A stretch of DNA of 56,034 nt from Flavobacterium sp. (GCF_025352425.1 NZ_JANXTI010000082.1:1-56034); one strand, 5' to 3'; counted from the first letter of the stretch, positions 16,647-27,138 are shown. The notes: generated by a model not told the origin, from the sequence alone. Program-made: numbers and translations.

Positions 16647-18698
16647 ATGCCAAAATCACCGATTGCCAAAATAATTCCACACACTTTGGAAGAACACGGT
16701 CATGTTCGCACCGATAACTATTATTGGCTAAATGACCGGGGAAATCCGGAGGTAATTGATTATTTAAATCAGGAAAACGATTACTACCAGCAATCAACTG
16801 ACCATACCAAAGCTTTTCAGAACGACTTATTTGAAGAAATGAAAGCCCGAATTAAGGAAGATGATGAGTCGGTTCCTTATTTTTACAATGGTTATTACTA
16901 TATAACGCGTTTTGAAAAAGGAAAGGATTACCCTATTCATTCGCGAAAAAAAGGAAGTCTTGAAGCCAAGGAAGAAATCTTATTTGATTGCAATGAGTTG
17001 GCAAAAGGGCATGCTTATTTTAATCTGTCGGGTTTGAGTATCAGCGAAGACAATACAATGGTGGCATTTGGGATAGATACAGTTTCAAGAAGACAATATA
17101 GTATCCAAATTAAGAATTTAGTTTCGGGCGAAATCCTTCCTATAAAGTTAGAAAATACCACGGGCGGTTCTACCTGGGCAAGCGATGACAAAACGCTGTT
17201 TTATTCCCGAAAGGATGAAGTAACACTTCGTTCCGATAAAATATACAAGCATAAACTTGGCACCGCTGCTGATAAAGACACTTTAGTTTATTTTGAAAAA
17301 GATGAAACATTTGACGTTTCGGTTTACAAATCAAAGTCAAAAAAGTATCTGATTATCCATTCGGGTAGTACGATGACCAGCGAATACCAAACGGTTTTGT
17401 CGGCTACTCCGGACGCCAAATTTAAAGTTTTTCAAAAAAGAACCCGTGGCCTGGAATATTCTGTTTCGCATTATGGGGAGCATTTTTACATTCTGACCAA
17501 CAAAGACAAGGCCACCAATTTCAAACTGATGAAGACGCATGAAGACGCAACATCAAAGGAAAATTGGGTTGATCTTATTGTGGATCGAGACGATGTGTTG
17601 CTGGAAGATATTGATATTTTTAAAGATTATCTTGTTGTTACGGAACGCTTCGATGGGTTGAACCATATACGTATAATGCCGTGGAGTGGGAAAGGCGAGT
17701 ACTATCTGCCTTTTGACAGCGAAACCTACATGGCATATACCACAACCAATCTCGATTTTGATACCGAAATACTTCGGTATGGTTATCAATCGCTGGCAAC
17801 TCCCGCTTCAGTAATTGATTTTAATATGAAGACAAAGGAGAAATCCATACTGAAGGAGCAAGAAGTTTTAGGAGGAAAATTTGATAAGAACAATTATAAA
17901 GAAGAGCGCATTTGGGCAACCGTAAAAGACGGTACAAAAGTGCCCATCTCGATAGTTTATACAAAAGAAATTAAAAAAGACGGAAAAAATCCGTTGTTGC
18001 TATATGCTTATGGTTCGTATGGTGTGACTATGGATTGCCATTTTTCATCCGTTCGGTTATCATTGTTGGACCGCGGATTTATTTATGCGATAGCGCACAT
18101 TCGTGGCGGGGAAGATTTAGGAAGACAGTGGTATGAAGACGGAAAGTTGTTGAAAAAGAAAAATACGTTTACGGATTTCATTGATTGTTCTCAGTTTCTA
18201 ATTGATAAAAAGTACACATCAACCAATCATTTATATGCCGAAGGAGGCTCTGCCGGTGGGCTTTTGATGGGAGTTATTATAAACATGGCACCAAACTTGT
18301 ATAACGGGGTCGTCGCACAAGTGCCGTTTGTAGATGTTGTTACTACGATGCTAGATGATACAATACCATTAACAACGGGAGAATATGACGAATGGGGAAA
18401 TCCAAAAGTAAAAAAATATTATAATTATATGCTTTCGTATTCGCCTTATGATAATGTGATTGAACAAGCGTATCCCAACCTGTATATTTCAACAGGTTTA
18501 CACGATTCTCAGGTACAGTATTGGGAACCAGCGAAATGGGTTGCTAAATTACGGGTTTTGAAAACAAATAATAAGCAATTATATTTGGATACCAATATGG
18601 TTGCGGGACATGGTGGTTCATCGGGAAGGTTTGAAGCCATTAAGGAAATCGCCAAAGAGTACAGTTTTTTATTAGATTTAGAAGGAATAAAAAGATAG
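16647..18698 (+). CDS. ptrB: S9 prolyl oligopeptidase family, oligopeptidase B
   Basis: 683 aa. The N-terminal part (about 1-405) is a seven-bladed beta propeller that gates access; the C-terminal alpha/beta hydrolase carries the triad Ser535 (EGGSAGG), Asp620 (GLHDSQVQYWEP) and His655 (GHGGSSGRF). The YYWLNDRGNPEVIDYL N-terminus and length fit oligopeptidase B (protease II), which cuts short peptides after Arg or Lys. There is no signal peptide at the chosen start, so it is probably cytoplasmic. Confidence 0.9.
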   Translation: MPKSPIAKIIPHTLEEHGHVRTDNYYWLNDRGNPEVIDYLNQENDYYQQSTDHTKAFQNDLFEEMKARIKEDDESVPYFYNGYYYITRFEKGKDYPIHSRKKGSLEAKEEILFDCNELAKGHAYFNLSGLSISEDNTMVAFGIDTVSRRQYSIQIKNLVSGEILPIKLENTTGGSTWASDDKTLFYSRKDEVTLRSDKIYKHKLGTAADKDTLVYFEKDETFDVSVYKSKSKKYLIIHSGSTMTSEYQTVLSATPDAKFKVFQKRTRGLEYSVSHYGEHFYILTNKDKATNFKLMKTHEDATSKENWVDLIVDRDDVLLEDIDIFKDYLVVTERFDGLNHIRIMPWSGKGEYYLPFDSETYMAYTTTNLDFDTEILRYGYQSLATPASVIDFNMKTKEKSILKEQEVLGGKFDKNNYKEERIWATVKDGTKVPISIVYTKEIKKDGKNPLLLYAYGSYGVTMDCHFSSVRLSLLDRGFIYAIAHIRGGEDLGRQWYEDGKLLKKKNTFTDFIDCSQFLIDKKYTSTNHLYAEGGSAGGLLMGVIINMAPNLYNGVVAQVPFVDVVTTMLDDTIPLTTGEYDEWGNPKVKKYYNYMLSYSPYDNVIEQAYPNLYISTGLHDSQVQYWEPAKWVAKLRVLKTNNKQLYLDTNMVAGHGGSSGRFEAIKEIAKEYSFLLDLEGIKR

Positions 18699-18776
18699 TT
18701 TAAAATATTTTATTAAATTTGCAAAGTTTACAAGCCCGTAAAATTGGCTTCGTAATATGCCTTGACTAGTTTATTT

Positions 18777-19817
18777 ATGAAACAAGATATAAAAGCTCAC
18801 GATAATGTTTTAAGCCTGATAGGGAATACACCTCTGATTAGACTAAACAAAATCACCGAATCTTTACCAGGAAATTTTTATGCTAAGGTTGAAGCTTTCA
18901 ACCCGGGACATTCCACCAAAGATAGAATTGCGTTATATATTATTGAAGAGGCCGAAAGACAAGGAATTCTTTCTCCGGGTGATACTATTATTGAAACTAC
19001 ATCGGGAAATACCGGATTTAGCCTTGCAATGGTAAGCATTATCAAAGGATACCACTGTATTTTGGCAGTTAGTTCAAAATCTTCCAAGGATAAAATCGAT
19101 ATGTTGCGCAGCTTAGGCGCAAAAGTATATGTTTGTCCGGCTCACGTTTCTGCAGATGATGAACGTTCTTACTACAATGTAGCCAAGCGTTTGCACGAAG
19201 AAACAAAAGGCTCTATCTATATTAATCAATATTTTAACCAATTGAATATTGATGCGCATTATAAGTCGACAGGTCCTGAAATCTGGGAACAAACAAATGG
19301 AAAAATTACACACTTAATTGCTTGTAGCGGAACCGGTGGTACCATTTCCGGCGCTGCGAAGTATTTAAAGGAAAAGAATCCAAATATTAGAATTTTAGGT
19401 GTTGACGCTTTTGGTTCGGTATTGAAAAAATACCATGAAACCAAAGAGTTTGATGCTGATGAAATCTATCCATACAGAATAGAAGGTTTGGGTAAGAATC
19501 TTATCCCTACAGCAACCGACTTCGACTTGATTGATCATTTCATGAAAGTTACCGATGAGGAAAGTGCACATACTACAAGGGAAATCGTCAAAAGAGAGGG
19601 ATTATTTGTAGGTTACACTTCGGGTGCTGTGATGCAGGCCATCAAACAATATGCAGAAGAAGGAGAATTTACAGAAGAAAGCAATGTTATTGCAATTTTC
19701 CCTGATCATGGTTCCCGTTATATGAGCAAAGTATTCAGCGATGACTGGATGAATGAGCAAGGTTTCTTTGACAGCATCAACGCTGAGGAAGTTCAGAAAG
19801 TAGAGTTTATAAAGTAG
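18777..19817 (+). CDS. PLP-dependent cysteine synthase / cystathionine beta-synthase-like enzyme
   Basis: 346 aa, fold-type II PLP enzyme. The PLP lysine is Lys48 in [17 protein letters not shown] and [11 protein letters not shown] bind the cofactor phosphate. There is no C-terminal CBS (Bateman) regulatory pair. Length and sequence fit the Bacteroidota cysteine synthase family protein that may act as CysK/CysM or as CBS; the substrate is not certain. The ATG at 18777 is chosen over an in-frame TTG at 18762. A perfect -7 box, TAAATTTG, is at 18714-18721. The gene ends inside a 14-bp tandem duplication. Confidence 0.88.
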   Translation: MKQDIKAHDNVLSLIGNTPLIRLNKITESLPGNFYAKVEAFNPGHSTKDRIALYIIEEAERQGILSPGDTIIETTSGNTGFSLAMVSIIKGYHCILAVSSKSSKDKIDMLRSLGAKVYVCPAHVSADDERSYYNVAKRLHEETKGSIYINQYFNQLNIDAHYKSTGPEIWEQTNGKITHLIACSGTGGTISGAAKYLKEKNPNIRILGVDAFGSVLKKYHETKEFDADEIYPYRIEGLGKNLIPTATDFDLIDHFMKVTDEESAHTTREIVKREGLFVGYTSGAVMQAIKQYAEEGEFTEESNVIAIFPDHGSRYMSKVFSDDWMNEQGFFDSINAEEVQKVEFIK

Positions 19818-19828
19818 AGTTTATAAAG
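19801..19828 (+). repeat. 14-bp tandem duplication across a stop codon
   Basis: TAGAGTTTATAAAG occurs twice back to back. The first copy encodes the last residues (EFIK), and the second begins with the TAG stop. Confidence 0.8.
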
Positions 19829-19858
19829 TAGGCATCAATATTTGTATTAAGATATAAA

Positions 19859-19885
19859 AAAACCTCCGATAATTTCGGAGGTTTT
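19859..19885. terminator. bidirectional terminator between convergent genes
   Basis: AAAACCTCCGA / TCGGAGGTTTT stem with a 5-nt loop, A-run before and T-rich tract after. Confidence 0.85.
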
Positions 19886-19888
19886 CTT

Positions 19889-20308
19889 TTATCTCATCGT
19901 TTTGCTAACGTCGTTGTCATCATATTTTGCCTTAAACCGTTTTAGGTTGTCTAGATTGATATCGCCTTTCAGGTCAATTACTTTTTCTTCAAGCAGTAAA
20001 GCAATCAGGAAATCCCATTTTCGGTTGCGGAAGGTTTTGGATTGGATAGTTGTATTTTGTTTGGCAAAAACTATTTTCTTTCCGTCGTCAACCTTGCTTT
20101 CTGTGTTATTGTTGTCAACAATCATGTTGAGCACTTCTTCTTTGGTGTTGAGTTTGTAAACATACAACTCATTGTTCAGTGATTTTTTGGCAAAGCTGAA
20201 AGCAGGTTTATCACTGGAATAAACAACATCATCCTTTAGTTTGATTTCCTGTGCGGTAAGTGAGGCTGTTGTTAAAAGTAGTGCCGCTGTATAAATTAGA
20301 TATTTCAT
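19889..20308 (-). CDS. secreted hypothetical protein
   Basis: 139 aa from the ATG at 20308. Residues 1-19 form a signal peptide (MKYLIYTAALLLTTASLTA). The mature part is about 120 polar residues with mixed charge, ending DDNDVSKTMR. I do not recognise a domain. The in-frame extension to 20362 would put about 18 residues ahead of the signal peptide and is rejected. Single gene, convergent with the cysteine-synthase-like gene and ended by the shared terminator. Confidence 0.7.
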   Translation of the reverse strand: MKYLIYTAALLLTTASLTAQEIKLKDDVVYSSDKPAFSFAKKSLNNELYVYKLNTKEEVLNMIVDNNNTESKVDDGKKIVFAKQNTTIQSKTFRNRKWDFLIALLLEEKVIDLKGDINLDNLKRFKAKYDDNDVSKTMR

Positions 20309-20392
20309 AGCTTTAGATTTTATATTAGCTAAGATACGAAAAATAAAAACTCCGAGCATCACCCGAAGTTTTCTATGACTAATTGCTAATTT

Positions 20393-21103
20393 CTATTCCT
20401 CCATCGTATGATACACATTCATCACGTCATCATCCTCTTCAATTTTATCGATTAGCTTTTCTACGTCGGCCATTTCAGCTTCGGTTAGTTTTTTGGTAAG
20501 CTGTGGAATTCTTTCAAAACCTGAAGATAAGATTTCAATGCCACGGCTTTCCAGTTCTTTTTGAATTGCTCCAAAACTTCCGAAAGGCGCATAGATTAAT
20601 ATTCCGTCTTCATCAGCAAAGATTTCTTCGGCACCAAAATCAATAAATTCCAATTCTAATTCTTCAATATCAACGTTGTTATTCGGTATACGAAAATTAC
20701 AGGTATGGTCAAACATAAATTCCACCGAACCCTGTGTTCCCATTGTACCGTTGCATTTGTTGAAATAACTTCTGATGTTGGCAACCGTTCTGTTGTTATT
20801 ATCAGTCGCGGTTTCAATTAAAAGCGCAATTCCGTGTGGTGCATAGCCTTCAAAAAGTTGTTCTTTGTAGTTCGCAGTATCTTTATCAGTTGCTTTCTTA
20901 ATCGCTCGTTCAACATTTTCTTTCGGCATGTTTGCCGATTTTGCATTCTGGATAACAGCACGCAGACGAGAGTTGGCTTCAGGGTTTGGACCGCCTTCTT
21001 TCACGGCCATTACAATATCTTTTCCTATACGTGTAAACGCTTTAGCCATGGCTGACCAACGTTTCATTTTTCGTCCTTTTCTAAATTCAAATGCTCTTCC
21101 CAT
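20393..21103 (-). CDS. yebC: YebC/PmpR-family protein
   Basis: 236 aa, the normal length. The conserved start (MGRAFEFRKGRKMKRWSAMAKAF), the GGPNPEANSRLR stretch and the EGYAPHGIALLIE segment are all present. Family members were described as transcriptional regulators and more recently as translation factors that relieve ribosome stalling at proline-rich stretches. It has a promoter with a complete -33/-7 pair (21138-21167). Confidence 0.9.
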   Translation of the reverse strand: MGRAFEFRKGRKMKRWSAMAKAFTRIGKDIVMAVKEGGPNPEANSRLRAVIQNAKSANMPKENVERAIKKATDKDTANYKEQLFEGYAPHGIALLIETATDNNNRTVANIRSYFNKCNGTMGTQGSVEFMFDHTCNFRIPNNNVDIEELELEFIDFGAEEIFADEDGILIYAPFGSFGAIQKELESRGIEILSSGFERIPQLTKKLTEAEMADVEKLIDKIEEDDDVMNVYHTMEE

Positions 21104-21137
21104 TGCTGCGACTATTTTTTAATGCTAAATTGAGGTG

Positions 21138-21167
21138 CAAAAATAAGGTATTATTCGGTTATTGCAA
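21138..21167 (-). promoter_or_regulatory. yebC promoter
   Basis: Minus strand: TTG (21167-21165), 19-nt spacer, TATTTTTG (21145-21138). Full match to the flavobacterial consensus; start codon about 35 nt downstream of the -7 box. Confidence 0.7.
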
Positions 21168-21200
21168 ATGATAAATAATTCATCAGCTAAGATTACCGCT

Positions 21201-23225
21201 TTAGGGTTTTAAATTATTTATATCATACAAAATATGAGTCGCTTCGAGAATATGAAAGTTTTGGTGAATATTTTTTATTCTTTCCGTAGTATTGGTTTTC
21301 ATGAAATCATCCTTTTTCTGATTTTTATCATCGGCTATATTTAGCTCTACAGTTATTGGATATACTTTTTCCGTTTCCTTTTTTATTTCTTTCCAAAGTG
21401 AATTAACTCGATTTACGTCATCAAAAACATAAGTAAACTGTAAAACCACAGGTGGCAAATCAGCTTCATATAAAGGAGTGATTTTGGTATTTAAGTTTTC
21501 TATTTCAATCGCGTCAATGCTTTCGGCTATTCTTTTTTTACTGGCTGCAATCGCATCGGCATAAATAGGGTTTCTGATGTAATTGTAATTAAAAACCCCG
21601 CCGATTTCGTCATTTTTAAGTGCTGTTGCCTCGCTATTTTCCCTTGGCATTTGCTTGTCGAATAACAGTGGAATTTCAACATCTGGTTTAATGCCATTGT
21701 ATTGATTGCTTTTTCCGGTTATCCGATAAAATTTTTCAAGAGTCAGTTTCAGAAACTGGTCGTTATATAAATTTAAAGGAAGTATTCGCTGCATCGTGGC
21801 TTTCCCCAAAGATTTATTTCCGACAATAATTGCCCGATTGTAATCCTGCATCGCGTTGGCGAAAAATTCGCTTGCAGAAGCTGAAAATCCGTTAATCATA
21901 ATCACCATCGGACCATTGTAAATAGTGCCAAGAATGGAATCTCCGATAATTTGCTTATCGTTCTTATTATTATTCATAATTGCCAACGGACCATCGTTTA
22001 TAAACAAACTCGAAAGCTGAACAGCTTCTTCCATTGAACCGCCACCATTATTCTCAATGTCAATGATTAGTCCATCGATTTTATCTTCTTGTAATTTATC
22101 TAATTCTTTGACTACATCACTTGTAATACTTGACTTTCCATTTTCAAAAGTGGAATAAAAACTAGGGATTTTGATATAACCAAAGGTGGAATTATCTGTT
22201 CTCAGTTTGAAACTAAAGACATTGTTTTGGTAATCTTTCAGTACTTTTTTTACCAGTCGGACACTATATATTTCGCCGCTTTTTTTTCTAAAAGTAAAAG
22301 TTGCCTTTGTATATTTTTTTGAAGTGATAATTTCATCAATCTTTTTCATCGAAGCACAGGCAATTTCATAGGCTTCATCTTTATACTGGATTTTTAGCAA
22401 CTGGTCACCAACATCTATTTTATTACTAAAATGGGCTGAACTTCCCGGCATAATACCGTCAATAGTTATTTCATCTTTATCAGACATTGAAACATAGAGT
22501 CCAAAAGTCAGATTGTCGGAACTAACTGTTGAGAAAAATTCTGATTTATTATTTTCTGAAAAATATTCGGTATGTGGATCAAAGTAGGAGCAAAAGACAG
22601 AGTAAAATATAGCATTAAATTCATCTTCCGACATTTGGTAGCTTTCTGTTTTGCATTCAAATCGGTCGAAAACCTTAAGTTTATTTGAAATGGCAAGTGC
22701 GTCAAAATTGGAAACCAACGAATCTTTGTTCGTACTTAACTCGGCTATATCTCGCAAAACATTGAATAGAATTCGCTTTCTGTACATGCGCTTTAACTCT
22801 GTTTCATCGGCGGCATAAGGAAATGCCTTTTTGGAGAACACCACTTTTTCTTCACTTGAAAATTGAAAGTTGGAGACTTTCAATTCCGTAATAATAGCAG
22901 AATAGCGTGAAACAGATTTAGAATATGTGGAATAAAAATCATGAAGAAAAGAGCAATTATGGGTATTTATGTAATCATCAATTTCGTATTCATGCTTTTT
23001 TAACTCGGTGATTTCAGGTGCAATAAATAGCCTGTTTTCCTCATCCAACCGACTTAAAAAGGTTTTGAAAGCATAAACGGATAAACTATCGTCGATTGGT
23101 TTTGGACGATAATGATTTTCCTGAATTAAGGCGTTGATGCTTGATAAAGTTTCACATGGGTTTTTCTCTTTTTGGCTTAAAGACAAAAGAGGAAATAAGA
23201 TTACTAATTGAAACAAATTTTTCAC
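21201..23225 (-). CDS. S41 C-terminal processing peptidase (Prc/Tsp-like)
   Basis: 674 aa, with a signal peptide of about 17 residues (LFQLVILFPLLSLSQ). An N-terminal helical region (about 25-210) is followed by a PDZ-like domain (about 235-330) and the S41 catalytic core: INGFSASASE at about 444-453 holds the serine, and Lys475 in SLGKATMQ is the general base. The C-terminal region is DUF3340-like. It is smaller and more divergent than the usual Bacteroidota Prc. It starts 6 bp after the gcvT stop on the same strand, so it is probably co-transcribed with gcvT, which is unusual company. Confidence 0.82.
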   Translation of the reverse strand: MKNLFQLVILFPLLSLSQKEKNPCETLSSINALIQENHYRPKPIDDSLSVYAFKTFLSRLDEENRLFIAPEITELKKHEYEIDDYINTHNCSFLHDFYSTYSKSVSRYSAIITELKVSNFQFSSEEKVVFSKKAFPYAADETELKRMYRKRILFNVLRDIAELSTNKDSLVSNFDALAISNKLKVFDRFECKTESYQMSEDEFNAIFYSVFCSYFDPHTEYFSENNKSEFFSTVSSDNLTFGLYVSMSDKDEITIDGIMPGSSAHFSNKIDVGDQLLKIQYKDEAYEIACASMKKIDEIITSKKYTKATFTFRKKSGEIYSVRLVKKVLKDYQNNVFSFKLRTDNSTFGYIKIPSFYSTFENGKSSITSDVVKELDKLQEDKIDGLIIDIENNGGGSMEEAVQLSSLFINDGPLAIMNNNKNDKQIIGDSILGTIYNGPMVIMINGFSASASEFFANAMQDYNRAIIVGNKSLGKATMQRILPLNLYNDQFLKLTLEKFYRITGKSNQYNGIKPDVEIPLLFDKQMPRENSEATALKNDEIGGVFNYNYIRNPIYADAIAASKKRIAESIDAIEIENLNTKITPLYEADLPPVVLQFTYVFDDVNRVNSLWKEIKKETEKVYPITVELNIADDKNQKKDDFMKTNTTERIKNIHQNFHILEATHILYDINNLKP

Positions 23226-23231
23226 TCACGA

Positions 23232-24314
23232 TTATTTTTTGTAGAAAGGCATTTTTACCACTTTTGCGGCGACTTTGTTGTTGCGAATTTGAATAAAAAT
23301 GTCACTATCAACTGCCGAGAATTCGGTTTTTACATAACCCATTCCGATTCCTTTACCCAAAGATGGTGCCATTGTTCCTGAGGTGACAATACCAATGTTA
23401 TTTCCATCGGCATCTACAATTTCATAATCGTGACGTGGAATTCCTCTTTCGGTTAACTCGAAACCAATAAGTTTTCTGGTAACACCTGCCTCTTTTTGTT
23501 TTTTCAGATTTTCAGAGTTGGTAAAATCCTTAGTGAATTTGGTAATCCAACCCAATCCTGCTTCTAAAGGTGAAGTAGTATCAGTAATATCATTTCCATA
23601 AAGACAGAATCCCATTTCCAATCGTAAAGTGTCACGTGCTGCTAAACCAACCGGTTTTATTCCGAATGCTTTTCCGGCCTCGAAAACTTTATTCCAAACC
23701 TGCTCTACATCGGAGTTTTTGCAATAGATTTCAAATCCACCTGAACCAGTATAACCGGTAGCCGAAATAATCACGTGTTCAATTCCCGCAAAATCGGCAA
23801 CTTCAAAATGGTAATATTTTATGGATGATAAGTCGATAGAAGTCAATGATTGCATAGCTTCAACAGCTTTCGGTCCCTGAATCGCTAACAAAGAATAGTC
23901 TTCTGAAATGTTCCGCATTTCAACGCCTAAATCATTATGTGACGAAATCCAGTTCCAGTCTTTGTCAATATTGGAAGCGTTTACCACCAACAAATATTGA
24001 TTTTCTTTCATACGGTAAACGATTAAATCATCTACGATTCCCCCATCGTTATTTGGCAAACAGGAATATTGAGCACGACCAATTTCCAAAACAGAAGCAT
24101 CATTGGATGTTACCTTTTGGATTAAAGCCAAGGCATTTTCACCCGAAAGTAAAAACTCACCCATATGTGAAACATCAAAAACGCCCACGCCATTTCTAAC
24201 AATTTCGTGTTCGGCATTTACTCCTTCATATTGAACCGGCATATTGTATCCTGCAAAGGGAACCATTTTCGCTCCTAAACTTTCGTGAATGTGTGTTAAC
24301 GCTGTATTTTTCAT
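23232..24314 (-). CDS. gcvT: glycine cleavage system aminomethyltransferase (T protein)
   Basis: 360 aa, full length. The folate-binding signatures are clear: [18 protein letters not shown] near residue 24, [11 protein letters not shown] near 43, [12 protein letters not shown] near 226, and the C-terminal barrel with [16 protein letters not shown]. It transfers the methylene carbon of glycine from the H protein to tetrahydrofolate. gcvH and gcvP are not in the window. glyA lies about 1.5 kb away on the other strand, which joins glycine cleavage and serine/glycine exchange. Confidence 0.93.
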   Translation of the reverse strand: MKNTALTHIHESLGAKMVPFAGYNMPVQYEGVNAEHEIVRNGVGVFDVSHMGEFLLSGENALALIQKVTSNDASVLEIGRAQYSCLPNNDGGIVDDLIVYRMKENQYLLVVNASNIDKDWNWISSHNDLGVEMRNISEDYSLLAIQGPKAVEAMQSLTSIDLSSIKYYHFEVADFAGIEHVIISATGYTGSGGFEIYCKNSDVEQVWNKVFEAGKAFGIKPVGLAARDTLRLEMGFCLYGNDITDTTSPLEAGLGWITKFTKDFTNSENLKKQKEAGVTRKLIGFELTERGIPRHDYEIVDADGNNIGIVTSGTMAPSLGKGIGMGYVKTEFSAVDSDIFIQIRNNKVAAKVVKMPFYKK

Positions 24315-24334
24315 TGTAATTTATTATAATATTT

Positions 24335-24387
24335 ACCGCAAATCCGCAATTTTTTTAAACTTATATTTTAATTTTCGAATTTGCGGT
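24335..24387. repeat. weak inverted repeat between fahA and gcvT
   Basis: ACCGCAAAT (24335-24343) and ATTTGCGGT (24379-24387), 35-nt spacer. No T-run beside a compact hairpin. It may be a dispersed remnant rather than a terminator. Confidence 0.3.
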
Positions 24388-24404
24388 TGAATTTTAGTTT
24401 ATAT

Positions 24405-25688
24405 TTATTTTCTAACGAATGGCGGCAATAATTTGCTTGAAACTTCACCAAAACCAATTCGCACCGACCTATTTTCGCAATAGCCTTTCATGGTTACCGT
24501 GTCATTATCGTTGATAAATTTTCTATCAGTTCCATCGTTCATTTTGATTGGATTTTTTCCGCCCCAACTTAGTTCGAGCATGGAGCCAAAGCTATCGGGA
24601 GTTGGTCCTGAAATTGTTCCGGAACCCATCATGTCACCCGAATTTATTCGGCAGCCATTTGACGTGTGGTGCGTCAGCTGTTGTGACATTGACCAATACA
24701 TATATTTAAAGTTGGATTTTGAAACCAAAGTAGCCTCTACATTTTCGGGTTGTATATATATCTCTAAGTTGATATCAAAAGCATTTTTACCTTTTTGCTG
24801 AAGATAGGGAAGCGGTGTAGGTTCCTGTTTTGGGCCTTTAGCCCTGAAAGGTTCCAAAGCATCCATAGTTACTATCCATGGAGAAATTGATGAAGCGAAG
24901 TTCTTGGCTAAGAAAGGTCCGAGCGGCACATATTCCCATTTCTGAATATCACGCGCACTCCAGTCATTCAATAAAACCATTCCGAAAATATAGTCTTCGG
25001 CCTCGTTTATGGGAATGTTTTCTCCCATTACATTGGCATCGGTCGTGATAAAAGCCGTTTCCAATTCGAAATCTATCATTCGTGACGGACCAAAAACCGG
25101 AGTGTTTTCACCATTTGGTAATGTCTGTCCCATTGGGCGATGCACCGGAATCCCGGAAGGTACAATCGTAGAGCTTCTTCCATGATAAGCCACAGGCAAA
25201 TGAAGCCAGTTTGGCAATAAAGCGTTTTCAGGATCGCGAAACATTTTACCTACATTCGTTGCGTGTTCTTTGCTTGAATAAAAATCAGTATAATCACCAA
25301 TCAATACCGGAAGCTGCATTTCTACATCTTCCATTTTGAATATAACAATATCACGGTGTTCCTGATTGTCCCGAAGCGCAGCATTATTCTGTTCAAAAAT
25401 ATCACTAATCCTATTGCGGACTAAACGCCAGGTTTTTTTTCCATCGGATATAAAATCGTTCAAAGTATCCTGCATGAACATGTCATCGGTTAATTCAATT
25501 CCCTCGAAATAGTTTAATTGTTGTAAAGCTCCCAAATCGATAGCATAATCACCAATTCGGGTTCCTATGGTGATTACATCTTCCTTGGTTAGGAAAACGC
25601 CAAAAGGAATATTCTGAATTGGGAAGTCGCTGTTTTTGGGAACAGTAAGCCAGGATTTCCGATTAGGATTATTTGTATTTATAGGCAT
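24405..25688 (-). CDS. fahA: fumarylacetoacetase
   Basis: 427 aa. N-terminal SH3-like domain (about 15-120), then the FAH catalytic beta-roll with VAYHGRSSTIVPSGIP near 170, DFELETAFI near 200 and the metal-binding DWSARDIQKWEY. It performs the last step of tyrosine/phenylalanine breakdown, splitting fumarylacetoacetate into fumarate and acetoacetate. hmgA and hpd are not in the window. It is transcribed from a promoter back to back with glyA. Confidence 0.93.
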   Translation of the reverse strand: MPINTNNPNRKSWLTVPKNSDFPIQNIPFGVFLTKEDVITIGTRIGDYAIDLGALQQLNYFEGIELTDDMFMQDTLNDFISDGKKTWRLVRNRISDIFEQNNAALRDNQEHRDIVIFKMEDVEMQLPVLIGDYTDFYSSKEHATNVGKMFRDPENALLPNWLHLPVAYHGRSSTIVPSGIPVHRPMGQTLPNGENTPVFGPSRMIDFELETAFITTDANVMGENIPINEAEDYIFGMVLLNDWSARDIQKWEYVPLGPFLAKNFASSISPWIVTMDALEPFRAKGPKQEPTPLPYLQQKGKNAFDINLEIYIQPENVEATLVSKSNFKYMYWSMSQQLTHHTSNGCRINSGDMMGSGTISGPTPDSFGSMLELSWGGKNPIKMNDGTDRKFINDNDTVTMKGYCENRSVRIGFGEVSSKLLPPFVRK

Positions 25689-25722
25689 TTCGCGTTGAAT
25701 TAGTTGTTGAAAAATTAGTAAT

Positions 25723-25752
25723 CAAATATATCATTTACTATTAATTTACCAA
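25723..25752 (-). promoter_or_regulatory. fahA promoter
   Basis: Minus strand: TTG (25752-25750), 19-nt spacer, TATATTTG (25730-25723). Full consensus match. Confidence 0.7.
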
Positions 25753-25762
25753 ACGATTTTTG

Positions 25763-25770
25763 TAATTTTG
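25763..25770 (+). promoter_or_regulatory. glyA -7 box (TAATTTTG)
   Basis: Perfect TANNTTTG 26 bp before the glyA ATG. It lies within 11 bp of the fahA -33 box, so RNA polymerases on the two divergent promoters would exclude one another. Confidence 0.55.
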
Positions 25771-25796
25771 AACACAATTAAACGAAATATTTTCAA

Positions 25797-27071
25797 ATGC
25801 AACGCGACAAACAAATTTTTGACCTTATCCTTGAGGAACAAGACAGACAAATACACGGAATTGAACTTATTGCCTCTGAGAACTTTGTGAGTGATCAGGT
25901 GATGGAAGCCGCAGGTTCAGTACTTACAAATAAATATGCCGAAGGTTATCCCGGAAAAAGATATTATGGTGGATGCGAAGTAGTAGATGTTATTGAGCAA
26001 ATTGCCATCGACCGAGCTAAAGAACTTTTTGGTGCTGATTATGTAAACGTGCAACCACATTCCGGTTCACAGGCTAATACTGCAGTTTATGCCGCTTGTC
26101 TGAAACCTGGTGATAAGATTCTTGGATTTGATTTATCACATGGCGGACATTTAACTCACGGTTCTCCGGTAAATTTCTCCGGTAAATTATATTCTCCGGT
26201 TTTTTATGGTGTTGATCAGGAAACGGGTGTATTGAATTATGATAAAATTCAGGAAGTGGCAACAAGGGAAATGCCAAAAATGATTATCGCAGGCGCATCC
26301 GCCTATTCACGCGATATGGATTTTAAACGTTTCCGTGAAATTGCAGATAGCGTTGGTGCACTTTTATTGGCCGATATTTCGCATCCTGCAGGGTTGATCG
26401 CTAAAGGTTTGATGAATGACCCAATTCCACATTGCCATATTGTTACCACTACTACTCACAAAACATTGCGTGGACCAAGAGGCGGAATTATTATGATGGG
26501 GAAAGATTTTGAAAATCCATGGGGTTTAAAAACACCAAAAGGAGAAATTAGAATGATGTCACATGTTTTGGATATGTCGGTATTTCCGGGGAATCAAGGT
26601 GGTCCGTTAGAACATATTATCGCGGCGAAAGCAGTTGCTTTTGGAGAAGCTTTATCAGATGAGTTTTTTACTTACGCAATGCAGGTCCAAAAAAATGCCA
26701 AGGCTATGGCGGCGGCTTTCGTAAAAAGAGGATACAATATTATCTCTGGCGGAACAGACAATCACATGATGCTGATTGATTTGCGTAACAAAGGAATTTC
26801 TGGTAAAGATGCCGAAATTGCATTAGGTAAAGCCGAAATAACAGTGAATAAAAATATGGTTCCGTTTGATGATAAATCGCCATTTGTAACTTCCGGAATC
26901 CGTGTAGGAACTCCTGCAATCACAACACGAGGAATGATAGAAAGTGATATGGAAGCTATTGTTGATTTAATCGACAGAGCGATTACAAATACTGCAAATG
27001 ATGAATTATTAGAAGAAATGGCCGATGAAGTAAACGACATGATGAGCGAAAGAGCCATTTTTGTTTACTAG
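25797..27071 (+). CDS. glyA: serine hydroxymethyltransferase
   Basis: 424 aa, full length. [13 protein letters not shown] at the N-terminus, the substrate-site [11 protein letters not shown], and the PLP lysine Lys222 in [14 protein letters not shown] are all present. It interconverts serine and glycine with tetrahydrofolate, supplying C1 units. Followed by a clear terminator at 27092-27125. Divergent from fahA. Confidence 0.97.
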   Translation: MQRDKQIFDLILEEQDRQIHGIELIASENFVSDQVMEAAGSVLTNKYAEGYPGKRYYGGCEVVDVIEQIAIDRAKELFGADYVNVQPHSGSQANTAVYAACLKPGDKILGFDLSHGGHLTHGSPVNFSGKLYSPVFYGVDQETGVLNYDKIQEVATREMPKMIIAGASAYSRDMDFKRFREIADSVGALLLADISHPAGLIAKGLMNDPIPHCHIVTTTTHKTLRGPRGGIIMMGKDFENPWGLKTPKGEIRMMSHVLDMSVFPGNQGGPLEHIIAAKAVAFGEALSDEFFTYAMQVQKNAKAMAAAFVKRGYNIISGGTDNHMMLIDLRNKGISGKDAEIALGKAEITVNKNMVPFDDKSPFVTSGIRVGTPAITTRGMIESDMEAIVDLIDRAITNTANDELLEEMADEVNDMMSERAIFVY

Positions 27072-27091
27072 ATTTATAAAATAAAAACACT

Positions 27092-27125
27092 AAAAACCTT
27101 CAGAAGCTATTTTGAAGGTTTTTTT
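27092..27125 (+). terminator. terminator after glyA
   Basis: AAAAACCTTCA / TGAAGGTTTTT stem, 10-nt loop, T-run. The miaE ATG at 27139 follows within 15 bp. Confidence 0.85.
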
Positions 27126-27138
27126 AATAAATAATAAA

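Noticed and set aside
25690..25796. Riboswitch before glyA or gcvT
   Set aside because: The glyA leader is about 20 nt and the gcvT gap shows only a weak inverted repeat; no glycine riboswitch core is visible.
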